Assembly: GCA_026686845.1 (NCBI GenBank)
Contig: JAIVEN010000012.1
Span: forward strand, 1,118,501-1,182,500
Reading direction: 5' to 3'
DNA from: Adenanthera pavonina
Taxonomy: Eukaryota > Streptophyta > Magnoliopsida > Fabales > Fabaceae
Length of the DNA: 64,000 bases
A program made the translations under genes and the position numbers. Numbering within the stretch: position 1 is the first letter of the stretch; each line of letters begins with the position of its first letter. Of the stretch, positions 36,808 through 50,647 are shown piece by piece. Under the pieces are notes generated by a model, which saw only the letters and a program-made list of their open reading frames with translations, did no database searches and was not told the origin of the DNA.

Positions 36808-38993
36808 TCAATAATGAAAAACTTTACCAGATTGAACAACATTTTCACTTTCTTCAAAGTTATCAAAGTCACGCAGATTAGAGACAAATTCTGAAAGAGA
36901 TAATCCTGGAAGAAGCCAATTTTGAGCACATATAACTGCTTCCATCATCTTAGCCGAAAGTGAACTCCTATAAGAGTCAACAACATAGCCCCCAGTGCTA
37001 AAAGCTTATTCAGAAGCCACTGTAGATACTGGCATAGCTAAGACATCACGTGCAATTAAGGACAACACTTTATATTTAGCAACATTTGCTTTCCACCATG
37101 CTAAGACATCAAATTCTAAATCAGTAGGAATATCATCACATGTGTCAGTTGCAATATACTTATCTAACTCTATCTGTGGATCTGCTGTGCTTCTTTTTTC
37201 AAAGTTGCCAACCACTTATCTCCAGGATTCCCCTCATCATCAAATGTCTCCATGTTTGTTGGCCCTGTTGTATTATATGGAGTAGCTGTACTTGTTTGAG
37301 TACTAACTCCCTTAGAATATTTTTCAAACAATCGATCCAGGGTATCTTTGACCTTTTTAATCATTGCCTTGCGCACTTCAATATCAGGAAAAAGTCGTTG
37401 AAAGGTATCTTCAACGTATGCAAACTTATATCGAGGATCTAAGATAACCACAACAATTAACAAAGGATTCAATTTCTCTATTGGATCCCAATACTTATCA
37501 TATTTGCTTTGCATGTTTATTGATATATCCATGAGAATAGGATCTACCACATTTTTTGTATTCTTAGCAAATTTTGAATGTGAACAATTTGGTGAAAGCA
37601 TGTATTAGATGTAACTTCCAAGGAACTTGACAATTTTAGAGTTACTTCATAAAAAACCTTCAAAAATTTGACAAACACTCGTACACTACTCTAACCAGAT
37701 GCACTAGGAGGGCCCTCACGGCTGCCTTCTCCAATGAAATAATCATGATACTCACCATCTTCTTCTTGCATCCTCTCAAATACCTTCTGAAATTTCAAAG
37801 CATCTTCTAACATTAAGTATGTTGAATTCCAACTAGTATTCACATCCAGGCACACAAGACTTTTTGTGTCTAACTTTTCAGCCTCAACAAAGCTTTTGAA
37901 CTTTTGGAAACGAGCCGGGGAAGATCGAACATATACAATAGCATTTTGAATTGCATCAAAGCTATCCTTCAGTTCCCTCAACTCTTCATTAACCACCAAG
38001 TTAAGGATATGTGTAGCACACCTAAGTTGTAGATAATCACCACCACATACTAGACCCTTCCAATTCCTCAACTGCCTCTTTACATATGCCAAACAAATGT
38101 CATTAGCTGATGCATTATCCATGGTTATGGTGAATACTTTCTCTATTCCCCAATCTAACAAACATTGTTCTATTGTCTTGCCAATTGTTTCGCCTCTGTG
38201 ATTTTCAACTTAGCAAAAACTCAAAATCCTCTTGTGCAATTTCTACTCATGGTCAATGAAATGAGTAGTCAAGCATAGGTAATAAAAATTTTGACTAGAA
38301 GTCCAATAATCTGTAGTCAAACAAACACGATTAGAGCACTTCTTCAACACCTTCTTTAGTGACTTCTTTTCTCCCATGTATAGCTGTAAACAATCTCGAG
38401 AAATTGTCATTCTAGAAGGGATAGTAAACCACGGCTCTAACTCATTCACAAATTTCCTAAAACCCTTCTTCTCAACTATTCGAAAGGGAAGCTCATCACA
38501 AATTATAAACTCAACCAAAGCTCTTCGACAACGCTTCTGGTTAAAGACATGAGAAACCAAGCCTCTACCTTCCCCAATAAACCCCACTAGAGGACACATA
38601 ATTTAGCATTGATTGTTTTGGAATTGTTGTTGCATTGTGAGGGTTTTTCTTACACTTCTTTATATGCCTTCTCAAGGATATAGATCCGTGCTTGTTTGGG
38701 TCACATGCATATGTTTGTCCACAATAATTGCAGGCAGCTCGAGTTTCTCCATTGGTTTCCTCCACAGGGATTTTGACAAAATGGTCCCAAACATCTGATT
38801 GTCTTGGGACTTTCGATCGCTTTTTTTCCATTTCTTTTCTTTTTTCCCCTCTATCCTCTTGAGTTGTTGCTTGAGCTTCTGTGGATTCATTTGGACCAAT
38901 AGGTGTAGTAGGGGTCGGTGTTTCATTCTCACCACCAGTGCTTATATTAGTAATTGGTTGATTTACTTCAGCAGTAGAACCTTGGTCCGCCAT
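36808..38993 (-). pseudogene. hAT transposase (BED zinc finger, hAT dimerisation), decayed
   Basis: ATG at 38993-38991 (MADQGSTAEV). The BED zinc finger runs about residues 70-120 (SDVWDHFVKI, CNYCGQTYAC, SLRRHIKKC). The catalytic core follows: RRALVEFIICDELPF, NELEPWFTIPSRMT, CLTTDYW, FTITMDNASANDI, LRCATHILNLVVNE, then the dimerisation region with FDVLAWWKAN and PVSTVASE, and a C-terminus at TGA 36810-36808. Damage: frame changes near 38590, between about 37690 and 37600, and near 37190; stops near 38229 and 38211 (between IDHE and the DWGIEKVF segment), and a TAA after VASE near 37003. Intact relatives are near 650-700 residues. It once bound the element ends and cut and pasted the DNA. 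Confidence 0.9.
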
Positions 38994-41917
38994 TTTAATA
39001 TTGCAAATATACCTGTAAAGAGCAATCAACAATAATATTAAGAAATCTATACATTTTCATTAAAATATACATATTCATTAGTCAAATTAACACTTCAAAA
39101 GAGTAATATAGTCTAAATCAACTTCAAAAGTGATTTAATGAAGGCCAATATTTTTTCCTTGAAATGCATTTAGACCTTGTTAGTTGAATACTAAATATAA
39201 GTACTATAATATATTTAACCTTGTTCATCTAGTGCACATACTTAAAAAAAATACTAAAAATAAGTACTTTAATATTAATATTCATGTGCAGTTTTATGAC
39301 AATAAAAGTATATCAATGCAAAAGAAGGTAAGCAAACTGGGTGCATTTAAAGTAAAGTTCACAAGTTTATATGAATGAAAGTAGTGTGACATATCTTAAA
39401 TTTATTATCTAGAAGACAAAAACTCATTCATAACGAGGGAAGTGAAGTTTGATTTTATTGCAGTAAAACATAATCTTGAGGAAAAAAGGAATCAGAAGGA
39501 GCTTGAAGATCAAGACATTCAATTGTTTTATGTGTTACATGGTGAATGATAAAAAGCCTGAGAACTAAAAATAACAGATTGAAAAAATAACAACCATATA
39601 TTGGATGATTGAAAAAATGAGCAAAACTAAAAATAAGCAAGAGTTTTATTTTTTTTTTCTTTTTGGCCTAAAAAAGTACATATTAGAACCCATCTGCATG
39701 CAAAGATCACAAATTGAAATGTCATATTTTCAGCCAAGAAAGATGCTGAATTTTATTTGACACAACCATGTCAAGAAGAAAGCTCTATCATACAGAATAT
39801 ATCATGATTGTACACAAGTATCCCCTAAAATTAACATTGATAAATGATTAGCTTTTCACAGAAAAGCCCTTACATAAACAAGTGTATCCCCAAATGCAAG
39901 GTAACACTGTGCATTATAATTAATTTAGATAGTAGGAATAATGTAGCGATCAGGCAGCATATCAGTATCAACCTTCTATTTTAAGCAGAACCACACATTT
40001 AAAGCTTCATGGTAGACTAGTTAGGCTTTGTGAAAATAAAAAGAGTTATAGGTATAAAGGCAACAAAATTAGCAAATTTAAAGATGGATGAGCTAGCCAA
40101 ATTTACATGTAAAGTCTCAATAACAAAAGAATGGATACCCCAGGCGTTTATTAGTTTGATATAAAAGTTACCTAACAAAACTAAACTAATCTAATTTAAA
40201 GATGAATGAGACATTTTCCCATTTTTTTATGACAGATTGCTATGAGCGTAAAAGGGTATTATACTGTTATATTTAACTTTGAGGTTGCTATGGATCTCTT
40301 AATTAGAGCATTTATTATTACATTGAGCATAAATGATATATATATATATAAATTTTATATATTGGTATGACACATAAGCAATATAAATAAAATAAAATAA
40401 AAACAACAGATGATAAGTTGTTAAAGCATTCTCATTCAGAAATGCTAGATTATTCTTGTATGTTTCAGAAGGTATGAGATACTTATAATTAATGTAAATT
40501 ATATGCCTAAATCCTAATAACAAGTCTGAATCCAAAAATTAAAACGTCCTTGTTATGAACTAATGAATTTTGTTTTGGCTTGCTGATATGATTATGCAGT
40601 CCCTAATGATCGCTACAATCCCAAATATTATAGGATGGCTTCCTATTTCTATGGCCATTGTAAGTGCAGGCATGAGTGGTCAAATACCAAAGCTACCCCT
40701 GTCTTATGCAACTTTCTTACCTTCGAACATCCATAATGTCCCCTTAATATGTAGGAATCATCGCTTCTATATCTAGGGAGATTATTAGAAGGTTTTGGTG
40801 TGGGGATAATATCCTATGTGGTAATCTCAATAAGCCATTAACTCACTCTTGACCAATTCAGTGTCAGGACTCAAAAAAATTACTCAGTACAAAATGGACC
40901 CTCATACTTTTTTAATCATATCTTGTAGCCATTTTTGTGAACATTGGCAACAAACTAACATCCACTTAGTGTTACTAATGGCCCCACGATATGATCCGAG
41001 ATTAAAGTGAGTTTTTTACTATGCAAAAATGAGGGATTTTCTCTTGACAAAAAGTGACCAAGTGTAAATCAAGTCTAGGAACATAAGACAAAATTGAACT
41101 TCAAAGCCACCAAAAATATAAAGCCAAATATAGAGGATAGTCATTGCAGAAATATAAAGCTGAATATAGAATTAGTGCATACAAAATTGAAGAGTCAACT
41201 TTCTCGAGTCATTTTTAGTTCTGACAGCCAAATGGGTCTTAGCATAGGAAAAAAAGCAACTAGCAAAGATCAGAAAGTAGTAAGCTAAGAGAAGTATTTG
41301 GATGCCGAGCTGAGGAGCAGGATGATGAGGGAGAAGCCAATGATGCTAAGGAGCCTTAGATCTGGAAAAAAAAACAAAAAAATAGAGAGTTTCAGAGTAA
41401 GTTGAGTTTCAAGCTTATTACTGAAAACGAAAGGAAGAGGAGGAGAATATTACCTCCCAGGTGCCAGGCTTCACATTATTTACTCAAAATGAAAAGAAAA
41501 TGAGGAGAGTCGAGAGCTATGCCGCAATGGATGGATGAAAGAGAGAGCCAATAACAATGGTTGCCAAGGAAAATGATGTATGGCCACACAAAGGAGAGAG
41601 CCGTCGATGATGGTTGCTGATGGAAATGAAAGCAATTTGAGCAAAGTCAAGAAAGGATTGAGAAATGGTGAGTTAGGGCATATGTTAGGGCTAAGGGCGC
41701 TGGGTGATTAAACGATGTCGGTTTATATTAAAAAAAAAATTGTTACACCCTCGGGTCAGGCTGGGGCTAATGGTCTGGAGACAAGACCCGGAACCTGGTC
41801 CTGCCCGAAATAATAACCCGGTCTTGTCTCACCTTTTGGTCTCTTTGCAGCTTTTCACCGAGTTCAACCCGACCTGATGGGCAGGACCGGGTTGATTGGG
41901 TTCTTTGATCAGCCCTA
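38994..41917. other. hAT 5' non-coding half and right end
   Basis: About 2.7 kb between the transposase start and the right inverted repeat without a supported gene. It contains no good conserved exon that I can see; frames near 40570 and 41094 lack motifs. The cccggt-rich subterminal zone begins near 41750. Confidence 0.6.
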
Positions 41918-41925
41918 ATAGATGC

Positions 41926-43960
41926 CACGAAGAACATGCAAATTAGGTTTTTGAATTTTTTTTCAATTTTTCTAGTAATTAAAAGAAGGATAACTCTATT
42001 AAATGAGTAGGTGCGAAGCTATAAAAATTTTCCATATGGCTAAATTTGATTGGAGAACTGGATATTAAATATATATATATATATTAAGCTAAGTATGTAA
42101 GTTTGCTCCTACATATTAAATAAAGTATATGCTAAATATTCTAAATATTCTATATTTGTTCAAATATTTAAATAGATAATGTTGTTATTATAAAAATCTT
42201 TTAAAATATAATTTTTAAACTAATTTCCAATCACTGATTTAAAATAATTAATGAGATTTCAATGCCAAATGTTATTTATTAATATTATTAATCTCTTTAA
42301 TTAAAAATATCTCTCTTCTTTTATAAGAAGTTAAATAATTAAAAACATCAAACACAATTTGAGTGGTATAAGATTGAACCTTTTTATAGTATTTTTATAT
42401 ATTATTCCTTTTTCTTAATAGTGATAAAAATGTTTACTTTGTTTCTAGTAAAAAAATTGATTGCGTTAATATTATTTTTTGAGTCCGACTATTTTTTTTA
42501 TGTACATGGCAACAAATTGATACTTCCAACATTGTTGGTAGCGAAAGATCTTTAAATAAATCAAATAAATATAATAAATACTAAATAGTCATCTATTTTA
42601 CCACCAATAAATATAATAAATATTCGAAAGAAGTTGAAGTGGCATTTTTTGACATTGACAATAATGACTTCAATTGTCAAAGTACATTATACACTAATTT
42701 ACTCCGCAATCTAAAATAAAAAAATTAAAGAACTTTGGAGAAGGGTGTTTAGAAACTTTACAAGACTAGTTGAACTAAACAAACTGATTTTTTTTTTCAA
42801 CAAAAAGAAAAAGGTTGAGCAAAATCAACCACGAATAAAAGTTTGGATTAGTTTTTATGATATCAAAATAAAGTGGCTTTTTTTGTTTTGCTTTAATTTG
42901 AACCAAATAGCTAATCCTTTATTTTTTATATAATTATTTAATATTCGATACTATCAGGTCAAATTTAAATATTGTCATGTCTAATTAAAAATAATTCTTT
43001 CAATGTAATTTTTTTCTATTCACAAAATTTAAATAATCGATCTTATTTAAGTAGAATTTAGTCATTTCCACTTAATCTAACCACTGTTGGTCAATCCTTT
43101 CTTTTCATATCCAAAATTTAGTCCATACTATTATAGTTCCAAATTGTGATCCAAGTGCATATTCATTAACTCTCTCCACGTAATAATATACATGTTTAAA
43201 TGTATTAAAACGTCAATGTAATTTTTCAATAAATTTAAATCAGTACTTTTTCACTTAAAGGAATTAATACTTTTAAAAATTTATATTTGATTAATATTAC
43301 CAAAAATTTATGACTTTATGAGTATCAATTTTTATTTTAAAAAATAAACATGATTTAAATCTAACAAGAATAAGCAGTGCAATTAGCATGATCGAGCCAG
43401 TGAATAGTGCAATTGCATACCCTTTTCATATTTAATATTGATTTTTTTACCATCTATTTAATATTGATTGACTCATTAAAAATTACAACATTTTTCCCGA
43501 AAACAGATTCATTTTAGCCTAACATAAATCAATGCAAACCAAACTAAACATTCCCCAAAACCGAATCAAATAGACTTCCCCTTAAAATGAAAAATTAAAA
43601 AATTTTGCCAAACTTGCTAGTTTGATTTAATTTATTTTTACTCAAAACTAAATCAAATTGAACATTTAAACACTCTTGTTTACAAACTTTGATCAGACTC
43701 AATTAAAATCCGCATTTATATTTACCATATTATAACATTTTTCAACTTTCCAGTGATTGTTGCACCATGGTACATATGAATGACTTAAAAATGTATCTCT
43801 CCATTCCAGAAAACATAATCGATGCAGAAATTAATAATATAATAACTACTAAAAATAAGGAAAATTGTATAGTACAAAAAAGTGATTTATTAATTTAACT
43901 ATTAAGGAGCATGAAAGTAATCAAGATGAAAATTGTACCAACCTACTTCCAAACACCCTA
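41926..43960. other. AT-rich intergenic sequence
   Basis: No supported gene or element. A short phrase near 42330-42470 resembles text near 30570-30650, an old local duplicate. Confidence 0.4.
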
Positions 43961-46900
43961 AATTAAACTTCTACAAGCTTCAAAACACCGAAAAACTTCA
44001 AATGGGACCAGAATAGGGCAGAGTCATGATGAGCTATAGTATAGCTGCGGCGTGGGAGACACAGAATAGGTCGGCATTGTGGCAGCTACAGTAACACTGT
44101 AGCCTCAAAGAAACAGAATGGGGTGGCATCACGGCGCCCCTTGTTGATATCATATCAGCAAATTCAACTTCTTTGGGGCAAACTTCCAACGCACACAACT
44201 TTGCGCTTTGACTTCCAATTGACTTGATTTTAATTCTTACAAGTCAATCTTATTTCAATCTATCCACATACATGAATTTCAGTTCAATCCATTTTCGTAT
44301 GAAGATTTTGGACACCCGTGACCGATTTAATCATTTTTTAGCCAAAACTCACAACTTACCTCTTGCAATTGCCAACAAAGGTAAATTGTCACTCATGTAC
44401 CATTTACACAGGTCTTATTTAACTCAACCAACTTATTCAAGGAGATTTTACCTTGAGGAAACCATTCTTTCGAGATTTGACTCATTTGAATCCCAAATTC
44501 ACATAATGAGCTATATGCCCAAAACTCACATATATGGCCCAAAATCCCCTTTGAGCTCACACATCCAACTAATTCAACTCACAACCACATGCATCAACAA
44601 CAATGACTCATACCCGGGTCCATATCATCATCACGCACACACACAACCATTTATGAATATAATCATATCACATCATCATCAATACTGATATGGACCCCTT
44701 AGAGACCTGCCCTAAAAAATCCAAAAAATACAGAGTAGCGGAATAACTTGACTCAAAAGATTTAAAAGATGATTAGTTAGAACCCTAAAGGAATTTGCAT
44801 CTGGATCCCTAACTATAATGACTCTTACAAGGTTGATCACTACTTACGGTAGGTCAAATAAGGAAAAAGAAGAGAGATAGAAAATAAAAGAGAGAAAAAA
44901 AATAATTCAATAAATCCTTACTGAAAAATTCACTATAATATTATTATATTATTCTCTGAAGAAAATGCATTACGTAGAGGCCTTTATATAGGCAAAATAA
45001 GAAAAACATAATTTTAAAAAAACTAAGAATATTTGGAGGCTCAAATAATCCTAATAGATTTAGGAAATCTAAGAGATATTTCTAATTATAAAAAATCCTA
45101 AAAATAAAAATGAAAATTTAAAGAAAAATAATAAAATTAATGTTCTAATCCTAACACTATTAGATAATCTCTTTAATTTAAATCTAGAAAATATCTTAAA
45201 GGATATCTAATAGATTTTATTTCTTCTAATTTAAATTTAAAATACAAATTGGAAACCAACATAATAAAAATAAATAAATAAATAAATAAATAAAATTATC
45301 TAAGTAGAATGGATCTAAAAACTTCTTGCAAGCAATCATGTGAGGAGTGCCTAAAGATCTTTGGAATGCCTCCGTAATCTCTATAAAATACCATCACCTA
45401 TCATTCATCATCATCTATTCTACATCCATCATCATCACAATATCATGGTTCTCATATTGATGACAAACATAGTATCCTACTTGACATAATACATAATATA
45501 GACAGTACACATACACTACTGTGTCTTGAATATTCTCGACACCAGAGAGGCTACGATTCCTTTGTCTTCTCTGGACTAGTGTCGGAGTCTTCACCTAAAA
45601 TGTTAGTCATGGAAGGGGGTATGAGACAAAGTCTTAGTTAGTATTGCCAAAGGCGAGCACCTTATCACCTAAGGTGCAAAGGCGAGGCACAGAATAGAGC
45701 CATCGCCTCGCATGTGAAAGGCATGCGCCTTTTGGTGTCTGGAAGAATAGAGAAGCATGCCTTTACATGTTCTGACTTTATTATGTTTTGTTTTTGTTAT
45801 CATGGAGTTTGCTTATTATGCCACCACGTTGCCATTGCTTTTGTTTGTACTTGTAGGTTTTGTTTCTTTCATCAACTTTAGAATTAAGATATTATCTTTA
45901 TAAGAATTAAGATTTAAGTTATTTAAATGTTATAAAATTTAATGTAAGATAGGAAAGTTTTATATTTAAGAAATTATGTAGGTTAATGATAGGAAAGTTT
46001 ATATTATACTCTACATATAATCTTTTTTTATTGTTGTGCCATGCTTTGCTTGGGCACTCGAGCTCCTCTCACCTCGCGTGTTTTACAGGCCTTGCACCTT
46101 AAATGCGCCTTTTGCCTTTGACTAACTTGGTCTTAGTAACCGAGAATAACCACAGGCAACCTATATCAACTATCCACACGAATGTGCATATGATGTATGC
46201 AATGCAAAATGTAATGGAATGCATGTTTCTCTCATACACAACTATAACCACAAGCTGTTGTCATCACATGACATTTCCAATAGATGATTCCTTTCCAATA
46301 GTCATTGAAGACTGATTTCGGGACATTACTAAGCTCACCTCACGCTAGTGCACCCAGCCAAAGGTAACACTAATGCTTGGACTGTGGCTCTTTTTTCCCT
46401 AGACCATAGCTCTTCTTTCCCTGGACCATGGAAAATTGATGATAATTTAGGGAAGGTGCAGTCTACTGCCACCTTGCTCTCTAGGCCATCGGAGAGGATT
46501 TAGCGACATAGATCCCTTCTTTATTTCACCATATCATATATCATCATATCATATCTCACTATCACACCTGATCCACCATTTCTCACAATGTACATGTGGT
46601 GATAATGTTCATGCCATGTTACTATGCAATCATCATCATTATCATATTCCTCAATATCATGCTAGCATGTTATAAAATCACATAATGCCACGTCAACATA
46701 TGTATATCACTATGCAATTATCATCATGTTCATCATTATCATGTATCATCTTATCTAGCCATGTGTATACCATGATATGTAGAAAAACCATACACAAACT
46801 TATATTCTTTCTCATTCAGCTGATTGAAACTCATCTGATTTAAATAGATTTATGGTCTAGAACTGCAGCGGAAGGTAAGTTCGCTGCGGTGTTAAACACT

Positions 46901-47040
46901 TCTGTCCAAAAAATTCGTCCAAGTTTCTGCTCGTTCTCCTCGGAGTCACTGTTTTTCGTTGCAGCATAGAGTGTTTATGTCTCCAATTTGCTTTCCCTCT
47001 GTCTTGGTTCCTCTAGTCCTGCAAACATCATCAAGTATAT
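43961..47040 (-). repeat. Probable gypsy LTR-derived sequence, interrupted
   Basis: Contains phrases of plant chromovirus LTR type (cggcattgtggcagctacag, ggcatcacggcgcc near 44070-44135; ggactgtggctc and ggaccatagctc near 46378-46402) and long runs of catcatcat-type words, without any coding domain. A segment at about 44690-45390 looks like a different inserted LTR leader. Borders were not resolved, and the frame at 44224-44688 is not supported as a gene. Confidence 0.35.
45639..46129. mobile_element. hAT-type MITE, 491 bp, perfect 8-bp duplication
   Basis: gtcttagt occurs at 45631-45638 and 46130-46137. The ends share caaaggc at the same distance from each border in inverted orientation. 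The interior is rich in aaggcg, gaggc and gcgcctt words that can fold over one another. No coding capacity. Confidence 0.75.
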
Positions 47041-48753
47041 TTCCTGTTAACTCGTGACTAAGTCTAGAATAGTATATTTAGGATTGTTACAAAAATTATT
47101 GCTACTCCTTAATAACGAAAGAAATCCATATGTTTTTCCTATTCTCTTGTTCAATTGCATTAACTTCCAAGAATGAAACCTTGGATCTCTAACCACAACA
47201 AAAGAAGTAGGTGCTAATACATGACGCAGGAATGTCAATGGAACCATCTATCCCTGCATGTGGACATTGTTCACTATTAAAACAAAATGTTTTTTTCCGG
47301 TGTATCCACAAAAAAAAAAAACAAAATAAAGGTGTTGACTAAAAAACAAAAAAAAAACAAAATAAAATGTGGTAATGGTAGAAAACTATGATATTCAGCA
47401 TATTCTTTGATCAGAAAAATATTACCAAGACACCAACATAATAACAACAATAATAATAGCTATATCCTACTAAGCAAGATTAGCTAGCTATACATAGAGG
47501 TCTCGAGTGGGGTATGTCTAAGATATTAGATATTCATGTAAACAGAAAGTTATCTTTTATCCTATTCCCTTAATAGCATCTTTGAAATCTTTTGGTTGTG
47601 TCAATCTTTTTTTCTTAGTTTCTAATTTTTTTCTAACTACTTTACATTACAAGAAGAACTCTTATAATGATCTCATATGCATCATTATGCTATCTAAATG
47701 AATATATTCGTAACAACCTTTGTTTATATTTTATATTTTCAAATCCCCAAGTTTTCTCGGGAGATCGTAAAAATATATATACACACTTAATTGAAGAAGT
47801 TAACCTGGGAGGGCTTTCATTAATTATCCTATGTACTTTATTTGTCTTTACCTCACCTTAGCTGTAATTAAAAAATTTTTTACAGGTAATGAAGAATTGG
47901 TGAGGAAGAATTGGGGACGGTTAGGAAGGTGGGGGATGTCACAACAGCAACACTGTAAAGGGGGGGCGACCGGGTGACCTATTGCATATTAATGAATCGT
48001 AACCTATTGCTGGAGCTTTCGTACTATAGTGATCAAATTGAATATTTCCATTCTATATATATCTCTTTGCCTAATAACAAGACCGCTAGTAACATTTGCC
48101 TCAAAAACTTATTTGTAATATTCAACTCTTCAATATAATTCACCCGTAAAATTTGTCTCACAATCTAGCGAATCAGAAATAATTACCTCCAACATTAACC
48201 ATCACCAGTAAAATGCAGTTTTAGGTTAGCTATCTATCATGTTATCAAATCAAATTTTGAATTAAAAGGAAAAAGTTGTACTTGAACCGATAAGTTATTT
48301 AATTTATTGAACTCCTTTTTTTATATTATCATTTCAAGTAAATTTAATTGGTTAATTTTTTATTTAACCCTTTTATTTGATATGAAATAAAAACAAAGAA
48401 AATCTTTTAACTCTGATTTTTTTTAAAAGAAAATTTTAACTGAAAAACATATAAAAATAATTTATGAACGATCTTTCAAATCAAAATGATGTAATATTGA
48501 CAATTAAGTGAAGTGAAGATACTTCAAAATGTTCAAATCAAAATAATCTAGATAGCTGACGTCGTTAAAAACAATGAGAAAACAAAAAATCTATATGGCT
48601 AATCGTCCTTCCCTTCCATATGATAGGGAATCTTTGTACATTAATTGAACAACAAAACCCAGATAATTGATATAAAAGCAATTAAATTATTTATTCATCT
48701 ATGAAAACCAAACATCTATAATGTTGACAAGCAATATAAAATCTGAAACATCT
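47041..48753. other. Intergenic sequence, unassigned
   Basis: No supported gene. A short G-run segment (ggtgggggatgtcacaac, aaaggggggg, about 47929-47966) stands out from the AT-rich surroundings without an evident feature. Confidence 0.35.
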
Positions 48754-48897
48754 AGGGTTTAATTTTTCCATTATGGAGAATCAAGGATGGTAGATCCAAG
48801 CAAAATGTTTAAGGATAATAGATACAACTAAAATGTTTAAAGCATTTTTAGATTTAGTGGGGTCTTGAGGGTGACAAACACAAGGCTCTCTATATAG
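48754..48897 (-). repeat. Duplicated F-box pseudogene 3' end, copy 1
   Basis: About 144 bp matching 50621-50768 at roughly 90 percent, starting exactly agggtttaatttttcc in both. It ends where the LTR begins; the second copy starts where the LTR ends. Confidence 0.8.
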
Positions 48898-50620
48898 TGT
48901 TGGGAATTTCAGCATACATACGCAGCGGAAAAACTATAAGAAATTCCCTCCTATGGATCGGTCAACGTTGTTTAGATTGAAAAATAGAAAAAGAATTTAC
49001 CTCCGGTGCGTCCTTTGATGTTTTTTTTCATTTTATTGGATCCCAGGAACTAATGTGACTGGTCAACTCCCTCTACCGGTATCTACATGAACAGTGAGTC
49101 CAACTCGAATGGCGTGCTAGCACCTCTAGTTGTGATGTCCGTACGTCCTTACGCTATTCGTCTGTACAGTTGTTGCTCATCATTTGTCCGTACAATCTCA
49201 CTCTCTAAGTGTATGGCCACTTTCTCTTTAGAGTGATTCGAAAATTCTACATTTTATACCCTAATCTATATCAATATATAGATAAGATTTTATACTTTTT
49301 TAATTTAAATCTATAATTTAAACTAAATCAAATATTAATTAAATAGATTAGTTTAAATTTAAATCTATTAGATAGATTTAAATTTAAAATAACTATCTAA
49401 TCTTTATCTAGAATCAAATCTAGATTTAATTTATCATATAAATCAAATTTAGATTATTAGTTTAAATTCAAATTTAGAATCAAATCTAAATCAAATTTAG
49501 ATAATGAAATTATTTTAAATTTAAATCTACCATATAGAATTAAATTTAAAACTAATTAATTTGAATTAATTTGAACAATATATATATTTCAAAATAATAT
49601 ATATATATATATCAAATATACAATATATCAAACATATATATATTTCGAGTTTTAATATATATATATATACATCAAATATATATACATATAAATTTTATCA
49701 CCTTAAATTAAACATTAAATTCATTGAATTTAGACACATTTTAAATTCAATGAATCTAGACATTATAGCTCGAGTTAGTCTGTTCTTGTATGTGAACCTA
49801 TAGGCTCATATGATATTGGCAGTGGGCTGATAATATTAGTAGACCAACAAGTCACAAGTGGCCTCTAGCAAGACATTGTGACTACCCAAATTATATGAGA
49901 TCGAAAATTCGATGTAACCTATCATATAACCCGATCACATTCCTTTTGTCTCATAATATATGGGTCAAGTATGAGGCACGGTAACGTCATCCTTATTTTA
50001 CTCGACCATCACTTTCTCAATCTCTGAGCAGACTGACAGAACAAATGGAAACTCTTCCATTCGAGCACGACCATGCATTTCTCAGTCTTACTCATCGAGG
50101 GGCCCAGATATATCTCTCCATTAATTAGAGGGACAAATTCCATCTTGACCATTCATCTTCCTCCACACGAGTTCCACTATACCTAATCATAGCCTTTATG
50201 ATCTCTCGATTAAAGGTGACTTTTGACTATGTCAAAGTATAGTGTTCCCCATATAGGAAGTCATGATGATCTTAGGTCGGAGGGTTTAGTGACATAGTTA
50301 TATATGAGATATGCTTATAACTTGATCCATCCAGCTATCTTATGACAGATTGATTCAGCGCCTATTTTCTAATAGGAGCTTATGATTTTGATTTGTATCT
50401 TCATATATAATTATCAATCAAAATCATACTAGCCTTATTTCATCATTGTTTCCATAAAGATGATTGACTAGGGATATTTAGGATAAATTAATTTATCCAA
50501 GGATATTATTATAAAGAAAACATGCAAATAATATAATAATGTAAGAAAAAACACCTTCTTTTTCATAATGAAGAACAATGTTCGTAATATAATGATTGGC
50601 CTAGGGCACAATCTCCAACT
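48898..50620 (-). repeat. Solo copia-type LTR, minus strand, 1.72 kb
   Basis: On the minus strand it runs from gttggagattgtgccctagg to the end ttccgctgcgtatgtatgct...cccaaca, both typical of plant copia LTRs. The outermost base on the 50620 side is t instead of the expected a on the plus strand. There is no internal region and no 5-bp target duplication (tatag versus agggt). The TA-rich middle (about 49560-49690) is simple sequence. Confidence 0.75.
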
Positions 50621-50647
50621 AGGGTTTAATTTTTCCATTATGGCGAA

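Larger units (their letters stand above)
35668..41917 (-). mobile_element. hAT transposon, 6.25 kb, both ends present
   Basis: Terminal inverted repeats: tagggttgatcaaagacc at the left and, inverted, tagggctgatcaaagaac at the right, 16 of 18 identical. The target duplication is gtagatgc (35660-35667) and atagatgc (41918-41925), 7 of 8. Subterminal sequence at both ends is rich in gaccggg/cccggtc words, likely transposase-binding repeats. The transposase gene lies on the minus strand at 36808-38993 and is decayed, so the element is not autonomous now. Confidence 0.93.

Noticed and set aside
44224..44688. A 154-codon His-rich frame as a gene
   Set aside because: It lies in LTR-like sequence full of cat/cac words, which give His-rich chance frames.
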